Source: JBAYVY01 sp041674345 (GTDB lineage: Bacteria; Planctomycetota; Phycisphaerae; Phycisphaerales; Zrk34). From it: a DNA stretch of 11,350 nucleotides. A program made the translations under genes and the position numbers. The stretch lies in contig JBAYVY010000086.1 of NCBI GenBank assembly GCA_041674345.1, forward strand, positions 1 through 11,350, in the 5' to 3' direction. The notes under the pieces are model-generated. The model was not told where the DNA came from and made no database searches. It saw only the letters and a list, made by a program, of their open reading frames with translations. Position 1 is the first letter of the stretch. The number at the start of each line of letters is the position of its first letter. Positions 6,726 through 11,350 of this stretch are shown one piece after another.

Positions 6726-7579
6726 TTTCTCACTCCCGGATCAAGCGAACTCGTCAGTCGCACCGGCACGCCGTGGGCCGCCAGGTGTTGCTTGGTTTGT
6801 TCGACGGTGTATTGGCCGTAGTGAAAGATGCTCGCCGCCAGTGCTGCCGACGCCCCGGCGCCGCCCTCACTGATGTCGCGCAACACTTCCACCATATGTT
6901 CCGGCCCGCCGCATCCGCCCGACGCCACCACCGGCACGTTCACCGCTTCGACAATCAACTTCGTCAACTCAATGTCGTAGCCGTCTTTCGTTCCGTCGGC
7001 GTCCATGCTCGTCAGCACGATCTCGCCGGCCCCCATCTCGACCACGCGCTTCGCCCATGACACCGCTTCCAACCCCGTCGGCGTGCGCCCACCGTGCGTG
7101 TGAACCTCGAACACCCGCCCGTCTTCGCTCAACACCCCCGGAAGTTTTCCGGTCCGACGTGTGAACTCATCGACCGAGACGCGCTTGGGGTCGATGTTCA
7201 CCACCGTCGCGCATCGCCCGAAACGCCGGGCCGTCTGTTCGACAATTTGAGGCGAAACGACCGCCGCCGTGTTGATGCTCACTTTTTCCGCCCCGGCCCG
7301 CACCAGTCGCGTCACATCGTCGATGGTGCGTATTCCCCCGCCCACCGTGAACGGCATGAAGCATTGCTCGGCCACCTGCCGCACCACGTCCAGCATGATG
7401 TCGCGCTGTTCGTGACTGGCGGTGATGTCGAGAAACACCAGTTCATCGGCTCCCTGTTCGTCGTATTGACGCGCGATTTGCACCGGGTCGCCGGCGTCAC
7501 GCAGCCCCACGAAGTTCACGCCCTTGACGACGCGACCGGCTTTCACATCCAGACAGGGAATGATCCGCTTGGTCAGCAT
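6722..7579 (-). CDS. hisF: imidazole glycerol phosphate synthase cyclase subunit HisF
   Basis: HisF uses ammonia from HisH to convert PRFAR to imidazole glycerol phosphate and AICAR, linking histidine and purine synthesis in the cytoplasm. The (beta/alpha)8 barrel is complete: MLTKRIIPCLDVKAGRVVKG carries the catalytic Asp11; then DELVFLDITAS, FTVGGGIRTIDDV, KVSINTAAV, VVNIDPKRV (second catalytic Asp), HGGRTPTGLEAVSWAKRV, GAGEIVLTSMDADGTKDGYD and VVASGGCGG. At 285 residues it exceeds the usual 250-258. About 18 extra residues (SVDEFTRRTGKLPGVLSE) lie between PKRV and DGRVFEV, and about 10 follow the normal VPVRL end. The insertion contains one copy of the dispersed 11-mer. Start ATG 7579 has GGAG four bases upstream. 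It is the first gene of the minus-strand operon; no other his gene is in the window. Confidence 0.95.
   Translation of the reverse strand: MLTKRIIPCLDVKAGRVVKGVNFVGLRDAGDPVQIARQYDEQGADELVFLDITASHEQRDIMLDVVRQVAEQCFMPFTVGGGIRTIDDVTRLVRAGAEKVSINTAAVVSPQIVEQTARRFGRCATVVNIDPKRVSVDEFTRRTGKLPGVLSEDGRVFEVHTHGGRTPTGLEAVSWAKRVVEMGAGEIVLTSMDADGTKDGYDIELTKLIVEAVNVPVVASGGCGGPEHMVEVLRDISEGGAGASAALAASIFHYGQYTVEQTKQHLAAHGVPVRLTSSLDPGVRK
7135..7145 (+). repeat. dispersed 11-mer CCCCCGGAAGT, copy 1 (in hisF)
   Basis: A perfect copy inside the extra loop of HisF, where it is read on the minus strand as K-L-P-G-V. Five further bases on its left (CAACA) are shared with copy 4, giving a 16-bp identity (CAACACCCCCGGAAGT). 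Confidence 0.75.
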
Positions 7580-7723
7580 AACGCTCCAGTATAACTACCG
7601 GGCCGCGATGTTGCCGATGCGAGCAGCAGGCGGCCGACAAAAATTTCCAGGGCTTTTTTTGACAGGGGGGCGCTTGTAGAGCAAATCGCCACCGGAAAGC
7701 ACCGCGAAGCGTTCGGCGATCTG

Positions 7724-7954
7724 ATGCAGTTGCGTCAATTGCTCGGGCAACCCCGTGTTGCGTACATCGAAGCGATGGCGGCGGAAATCGCCCTGCTCGA
7801 AAACTGCCCCGATCAGGCGTGGCGATTTGTTCAGGCATGGTCCGCCCCCGGAAGTAACCCCGCTGAAACATATGAGCGTTCCGCTTTCCGCGCCTACCTC
7901 ATGGCCGGTGAAACATTGCTGGCCAAGACGCAAAATAGGATTGAATCGGGCTAA
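7724..7954 (+). pseudogene. remnant of an unrecognised helical protein
   Basis: A plus-strand frame reads as plausible protein: LVEQIATGKHREAFGDLMQLRQ, then AMAAEIALLENCPDQAWRFVQAW, then FRAYLMAGETLLAKTQ. It is helical and resembles a TPR-like or helical-repeat segment. The protein-like part begins upstream of the ATG, from about 7673, without a start codon, so the beginning is missing or frameshifted; a run of T and G at 7653-7670 is a candidate break. After the TAA the same frame continues with MSDADDLATNPNDYYRLN to a TGA at 8027-8029, right where the transposase remnant begins. It also contains copy 2 of the 11-mer. I do not recognise the family. It may instead be a small intact gene, or chance coding in GC-rich sequence. 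Confidence 0.3.
7845..7855 (+). repeat. dispersed 11-mer CCCCCGGAAGT, copy 2
   Basis: A perfect copy inside the helical-protein remnant, read there as A-P-G-S. Confidence 0.75.
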
Positions 7955-8263
7955 ATATCGCTCGACCCGACAATGAGTGATGCGGATGATCTGGCGACGA
8001 ATCCCAACGATTATTATCGTCTTAACTGAACTTTCGCATTTTCACGCCAGGGCCAAATGGACCTTGATTCTCCGATCATTCCAGCCGGCCTCCCGCACAC
8101 GATCGATCCCCAATCGATCGTCCGACTCAGCGTTTGGCGCAGCACCGCGCGGCATGCCTGCCTGAGGGTCGTCAGACGTTGCAGCGATCACGCACGCGCA
8201 TGGCCACAGCGCAACGGTCGCATCAGAACGCTGTACGCCAGGAAGACCAGGTGCATATGGCGG

Positions 8264-8274
8264 CCCCCGGAAGT
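8264..8274 (+). repeat. dispersed 11-mer CCCCCGGAAGT, copy 3 (in transposase)
   Basis: Read on the minus strand as T-S-G-G. It adds what looks like exactly three residues (SGG) between GQT and RHMH of the transposase, a point where related transposases, as I know them, have none. Confidence 0.75.
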
Positions 8275-8309
8275 TTGGCCACGGCCTTTCCTCATCTGAC
8301 AATCGCCCC

Positions 8310-8320
8310 ACTTCCGGGGG
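8310..8320 (-). repeat. dispersed 11-mer CCCCCGGAAGT, copy 4 (in transposase)
   Basis: Inverted relative to copy 3 and 35 nt away from it. It replaces the expected LGM of HLGMGDCQ with PRKW. Shares a 16-bp stretch with copy 1 in hisF. Confidence 0.75.
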
Positions 8321-8843
8321 TGTTGCTTGCCGTCCCGGTGGAAGCACTCGGTGCCTTGCCAACGCCGGCGGTACACACGGAGAATGCGGGAGCATTCCCA
8401 CTGCGTCCGATTCGTGACGAGTATTTTTCGCGCGGTTTTGTCGCCGCGATGTTGCCAGAGGATCACGATCCCCACCCACCCCTTGGACCATGCGGAAGAA
8501 CTGGCACACGCCCAGCGACGAGCCGAGGCGGTCGGATGGACCACGCCGCCGCCCGTTCGCCCGCACTTGGGCCAGCAGCCGAAACCGGCGCTGGAATCGC
8601 CGGTTCCCGCCCGGCACCGCTCGCCCCAACGCGAACTCGGGTTTGAACTGTAATGGGATAGTTGATGGGTCAATTATGGTTTGAAAGTCAGGGGGTGTTT
8701 CGTGTGTCGCGTCGCGCGTGAAATGAGAGGAGAAAGGAGTGAGAGTTGCCCGTTTTTGGGTGTTGGCAGGGTGGTGTCGTGCAATTCGGCAGCAAACAGC
8801 TTTTGTTTCCACTGGACCTCTCTCCTACGGAGTACCCTTAGGT

Positions 8844-8873
8844 CTTGTTCGCTTGTTCGTTCGGGCTTGTTCG
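8844..8873 (+). repeat. three copies of CTTGTTCG
   Basis: CTTGTTCG occurs at 8844-8851, 8852-8859 (in tandem) and 8866-8873. The function is unknown; it could be an operator-like direct repeat upstream of the DUF3467 gene or slippage-derived sequence. Confidence 0.45.
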
Positions 8874-8997
8874 TGTCTGTTTGCCGCCCAAGCGAACGGA
8901 CTCGAACTGGGAGTGAACTTCGGCGAAGATTATTCCCATAGCGGATGTTCCAACAGGAGCGTTCGACTCTGTTGCCAGATACTCCGTTTTACCGAGT

Positions 8998-9026
8998 TTG
9001 CCGCGGTTTCGGCGGCTACTCTTTAT
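8998..9026 (+). promoter_or_regulatory. weak sigma70-like promoter candidate for the DUF3467 gene
   Basis: TTGCCG (8998-9003) and CTTTAT (9021-9026) are separated by 17 bases and lie about 60 bases before the ATG. Only 4/6 and 3/6 positions match consensus, so this is tentative. Confidence 0.2.
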
Positions 9027-9083
9027 TTCGTCGTTCGGGTTCACGTTTCGCACTTCGCAACCATTTTCTGACAGGGAAACTTC

Positions 9084-9437
9084 ATGAGCGCAGATCAAGC
9101 CACTCCGAGCAATCCACCCGCCGGTCAGCAGATTCGCCTGAATGTCGATGAGCGGCAGATGCACACCAGCTATGCCAACGGCTTCCGCACACATTCGACC
9201 GCCGAGGAAGTCATCATGGACTTCGGTCTGAACATGGCGGCACAGTCGCGCCTGGCGCAGCAGGCCGGCGCGGCTGGCGCGGCGGTCAACGAAATCAATT
9301 TCCAGGTCAACGACCGCATCATCCTCAACTATTACACCGCCAAGCGACTGGCATTGTCGCTGGGCCAGGTCATTCGCCGCCACGAAGAACAGTTCGGCGA
9401 GTTGAAGCTGAATGTGCCCGACCGTCTTCGCAAGTGA
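9084..9437 (+). CDS. DUF3467-family protein
   Basis: A 117-residue cytoplasmic protein of unknown function. The family pattern is clear: YANGFRTHSTAEEVIMDFGLN (30-50), matching 'YaN...i.hs..EfvlDF', and then NDRIILNYYTAKRLALSLGQVIRRHEEQFG (76-105), matching 'sRiilsp.haKrl..aL...i..yE..fG'. Between them lies an Ala/Gln-rich segment. A GGGAA motif lies seven bases before the ATG. It precedes the GAF-HlyD reading frame by 46 nt on the same strand, so it may be co-transcribed with that secretion-related gene. No molecular function is established for this family to my knowledge. Confidence 0.85.
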   Translation: MSADQATPSNPPAGQQIRLNVDERQMHTSYANGFRTHSTAEEVIMDFGLNMAAQSRLAQQAGAAGAAVNEINFQVNDRIILNYYTAKRLALSLGQVIRRHEEQFGELKLNVPDRLRK

Positions 9438-9483
9438 TCGCGCGACGGTGAGTGATCGGTTGACCGCGCATAATGAGTGACCG

Positions 9484-10762
9484 ATGAGTCGAATGTCTTC
9501 GCAAACCAGCCGCGTTCTCGACGTCAGCCAAAGCGTCGAGCATCTAATGGACTTCGACGGTCCGCCGGAACGGTTTTTCACCGGCATGTTGGAAACGCAG
9601 TGCCGTTTGGTCGGCGCGGCGGGGGGCGTTGCTGCGACTGGACGAACAGGGCCGGTTTCAGATCGCCGCCGCGTGGCCCACGCCGATCGACCCGCAAAAA
9701 TCGCCGCCCTGGCCGGCCGCCGCTTCACGCAGGTTCAACGAATTGGCATCGACGCGCGGCTCGCTGGTCGTGCCCCTGCCCCGCGCCGACGACCTGTACG
9801 GCCAACAAGCCGGCGAACACGCCCTGATCGTGCCCATGCGTCATCAGGGGCAGCTTCGCGGCGCGGGCGTGTACCACCTGACCACCGGCGACGGGCGCGC
9901 GATCGAGTTCGCCGGTCGGCAACTGGCGTGGGGGGCCGGGCTACTGAGCATGTACGAATTGAAGCTCTCGCTGACGCAGCGCACCGCCGCGCTTTCGCAG
10001 TTGCGAGCCGCGCAGGAAGTGCTGGCGGAGATCAATTCGCATCGGCGTTACCCATCGGCGGCGATGGCGATGTGCAACGAACTGGCCGGAAAATTCGCGG
10101 CCCACCGGGTGAGCGTCGGCTTCCTTCACGGGCGCGGCGTCAAGCTGGCGACCATGAGTCACACCGAAAAATTCACGCGCAAAATGCGCATCGTGCAACT
10201 CACCGAAGCGGCGATGGAGGAATCGCTCGATCAAGACCTCGAAGTCATTTACCCCACGCCGGACGCAACTTCCGGGGGACAGGGCGAAACTTCCACCACC
10301 GTGAATCGCGCCGCCAGGGAGTTGTCGCGTCAGCACGGGCCGTCGGCGATTGTGTCGTTGCCGATGCGTTACGACGGCGAGCCGTTCGCGGTGTTGACGG
10401 TGGAACGCGAGATTGAAAAGCCGTGGAATTACGCGGAAATCGCGGTGTTGCGACTGACCCGCGAATTATGCACCGCCCGACTGGTGGAATTGTACGAGCG
10501 GGATCGCTGGCTCGGCGCGCGGGCGGCGAAGTCGGCCCGCAAGGGACTGGCGGTGCTGGTCGGTTCGCGGCAGACGTGGATCAAACTCGCGTCGGTCGGC
10601 TTGATCGCCTTCTCGCTGTTTTTGATATTCGCAAAAGGGACGTATCGCGTGGAAGCGCCGTTCGTGATCGAAGCGGTGCGTCTGCGTTCGATGCCCGCCC
10701 CGTTCCAGGGGTACATCGATCAGGTGCTGGTCAAGCCCGGCGACACGGTGAAAGCAGGTCAG
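9484..10762 (+). CDS. GAF-GAF-HlyD-type membrane adaptor, frameshifted and 3' truncated
   Basis: The N-terminal 426 residues of a composite frame, counted after removing one base. The first ~46 codons (MSRMSSQTSRVLDVS..., ERFFTGMLETQCRLVGAA) are in frame with ATG 9484; the protein resumes one frame over as LLRLDEQGRFQIAAAWP. Residues about 15-170 and 185-345 look like two GAF-type sensory domains, the second with EVLAEINSHRRYPSAAMAMCNELAGKF and AIVSLPMRYDGEPFAVLTVERE. A transmembrane helix follows (WIKLASVGLIAFSLFLIFA, 365-383), then the first half of a HlyD/lipoyl-like barrel: YRVEAPFVIEA, MPAPFQGYIDQVLVKPGDTVKAGQ. The expected continuation (second lipoyl half, hairpin, beta-barrel) is absent; the frame changes into SecA sequence. 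A full-length relative would act as a periplasmic adaptor for export. Copy 5 of the 11-mer codes for TSGG at 262-265. Confidence 0.7.
9621..9626 (+). other. G6 run at a frameshift in the GAF-HlyD gene
   Basis: With five G instead of six the frame reads CRLVGAAGALLRLDEQGRF without interruption. With six, the first frame drifts into unlikely arginine-rich sequence. Either a sequencing/assembly indel, a real inactivating mutation, or a slippage site. Confidence 0.65.
10268..10278 (-). repeat. dispersed 11-mer CCCCCGGAAGT, copy 5 (in GAF-HlyD gene)
   Basis: Read on the plus strand as ACT TCC GGG GG, T-S-G-G, in a Gly/Thr/Ser-rich loop of the second GAF-like domain. Confidence 0.75.
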
Positions 10763-10768
10763 ATCACT
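10757..10768 (+). other. junction between HlyD-type and SecA-type sequence
   Basis: GGT CAG ATC ACT: GDTVKAGQ is the end of the HlyD-like match and ITYLTNKAVTADFLRD the start of the SecA match, with no linker and the frame preserved. Confidence 0.65.
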
Positions 10769-11350
10769 TACCTGACCAACAAGGCAGTCACCGCCGATTT
10801 TCTGCGCGATCAACTGGCGATGGGCCGGTGCCCCAACCTTGCGTCCGTGCTGCATCAAGCGGTGCTCGGCGGCGCGACGATCAATTCGCCGACTGTTATG
10901 CGCGGTCTGGCCGTGGCCATCGTCGATGAGGCCGATTCGGTGCTGGTCGATGAAGCCGTGACGCCGCTGATTATTTCCGGCAGCGCGCCGAATGATGAAC
11001 AGGTCCGCGCGTTCGGGCAGGCGACGCAACTGGCCGCTCAACTCGAACCCGACCGCGATTACCAGGTGAACCAGCGATACCGTGAAGTGAAACTCACCGA
11101 CCGCGGCCGCGACCGGCTGACCGAACTGTGCGCCGACCTGCACGGCCTCTGGGCCGGCCGGCGTCGGCGCGATGAACTGGTCACGCAGGCGCTCAGCGCC
11201 GGCCAACTGTTCCACCGCGATCAACATTACATCATCGACGAAGGCAAAATCGTACTCGTCGATAAGTTCACCGGGCGACTGATGCCCGACCGCACCTGGC
11301 GCGCCGGCCTGCACCAGGCGGTCGAGTCGAAGGAGCAACTCGACATCCAG
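10763..11350 (+). CDS. secA-like: SecA-type ATPase segment, fused 5' and cut by window end
   Basis: 196 codons, open to the right edge and in frame with the GAF-HlyD segment before it. ITYLTNKAVTADFLRD corresponds to SecA 'vtYgTNnefgFDYLRD'. AIVDEADSVLVDEAVTPLIISG matches SecA motif II 'DEvDSiLIDEARTPLIISG', with Val for the usual Arg. The preprotein cross-linking region follows, with YIIDEGKIVLVDKFTGRLMPDRTWRAGLHQAVESKEQLDIQ matching 'yivrDgevvIVDEFTGRlmpgRrWsdGLHQAiEaKEgv.Iq'. The N-terminal ~170 residues with the Q motif and Walker A (GEGKT) are missing, so as it stands this product could not bind ATP normally. The divergent middle suggests a planctomycete accessory SecA-like motor rather than housekeeping SecA (inference). 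It remains possible that the true secA gene is intact elsewhere and this is a deletion or assembly product. Confidence 0.8.
   Translation, partial: MTYLTNKAVTADFLRDQLAMGRCPNLASVLHQAVLGGATINSPTVMRGLAVAIVDEADSVLVDEAVTPLIISGSAPNDEQVRAFGQATQLAAQLEPDRDYQVNQRYREVKLTDRGRDRLTELCADLHGLWAGRRRRDELVTQALSAGQLFHRDQHYIIDEGKIVLVDKFTGRLMPDRTWRAGLHQAVESKEQLDIQ

Larger units (their letters stand above)
8042..8478 (-). pseudogene. degraded DDE transposase, C-terminal part (IS4/IS701-like)
   Basis: The minus strand encodes a clear transposase C-terminal region: VILWQHRGDKTARKILVTNRTQWE, RILRVYRRRWQGTECFHRDGKQH (the Glu of the DDE triad is in TE, at 8347-8349), GDCQMRKG, RHMHLVFLAYSVLM, then TTLRQACRAVLRQTLSRTIDWG and IDRVREAGW...KVHLALA-stop. 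It is broken by a TGA at 8188-8190 replacing an expected Trp, by a one-base loss near 8113 inside an 8-bp inverted repeat (8100-8120), and by two small insertions at copies 3 and 4 of the 11-mer. The N-terminal half, with the first two Asp residues, is not recognisable upstream of 8478, though the frame stays open to 8673. Terminal repeats are not certain; CTTAACTGAACTTTCGCA (8021-8038) is a candidate left end. The IS family is a guess from motif style. Confidence 0.65.
8660..9083. other. intergenic region without a convincing gene
   Basis: About 420 nt between the transposase remnant and the DUF3467 gene. No frame reads as protein. It holds the CTTGTTCG repeats (8844-8873), a purine-rich stretch near 8724-8744 and a possible promoter close to the downstream gene. 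TTTGAAAGTCAG near 8680 weakly resembles the inverse of the candidate IS end at 8021-8038, so the right IS boundary may lie here, but the match is too poor to assert. Confidence 0.5.

Noticed and set aside
7584..7592. TATACT-like -10 box before hisF
   Set aside because: It lies only about 7 bases from the ATG with no matching -35 and overlaps the ribosome-binding region; too weak to call.
7595..7933. 112-codon minus-strand frame upstream of hisF
   Set aside because: The opposite strand reads much more like protein in this stretch, and the minus frame has no recognisable motif.
8100..8120. CGATCGAT/ATCGATCG hairpin as a terminator or binding site
   Set aside because: It arises from the codons for IDWGID in the transposase and has no T tail; it is better explained as coding sequence and the site of a one-base loss.
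8042..8812. 256-codon minus-strand frame as an intact gene
   Set aside because: Only its last ~25 codons carry transposase sequence; the rest is out of frame with the transposase motifs, which lie in the frame 8188-8673.
8838..9728. 296-codon minus-strand open frame
   Set aside because: Runs antisense through the well-supported DUF3467 gene and the start of the adaptor gene; its translation has no family features.
10466..11338. 290-codon minus-strand open frame
   Set aside because: Antisense to continuous SecA/HlyD similarity on the plus strand; no domain is recognisable in it.

Overview
The window looks like a chromosomal piece of a GC-rich bacterium, most likely a planctomycete (Phycisphaerae-like). 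This is an inference, not a proof. It rests on high GC, frequent GTG/TTG starts, a GAF-HlyD adaptor with a SecA-type motor beside it, a CvpA protein with a very long C-terminal extension, and heptamer repeats between genes. No rRNA, tRNA or CRISPR array was seen.

Left edge (2-838): the 3' part of a Gfo/Idh/MocA-family oxidoreductase on the + strand, then a three-unit heptamer repeat and a candidate terminator hairpin between convergent genes.

Minus-strand operon (7579 down to 839): hisF -> STAS-HATPase protein (ATGA overlap) -> small STAS-like (DUF4325-type) protein (overlapping start) -> PilT-type retraction ATPase -> a membrane-anchored GspE/PilB-like protein whose ATPase motifs are all degraded -> CvpA-like membrane protein with a domain of about 430 residues. 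The last two genes are 13 nt apart. The gap between pilT and the GspE-like gene holds oppositely oriented clusters of a 7-bp repeat. The cluster reads as a histidine-biosynthesis gene coupled to a regulatory pair, followed by a twitching/secretion-like module of one active ATPase, one pseudo-ATPase and one membrane protein.

Scar region (7580-9083): a short remnant of an unrecognised helical protein (+), then the degraded C-terminal part of a DDE transposase (-) carrying a nonsense codon, a frameshift and two small insertions, then about 400 bp without a gene. An 11-bp word, CCCCCGGAAGT, occurs five times between 7135 and 10278, each time inside present or former coding sequence. It occurs nowhere else in the window as a perfect copy.

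Right part (9084-11350, +): a DUF3467-family protein, then one long reading frame that runs off the window end. It begins as a GAF-GAF-TM-HlyD (lipoyl-like) adaptor with a one-base frameshift in a G6 run, and at about 10760-10765 switches without a break into the middle of a SecA-type ATPase. The SecA part lacks its N-terminal Walker A region. This is either a real deletion-fusion or an assembly chimera, and it needs checking first.
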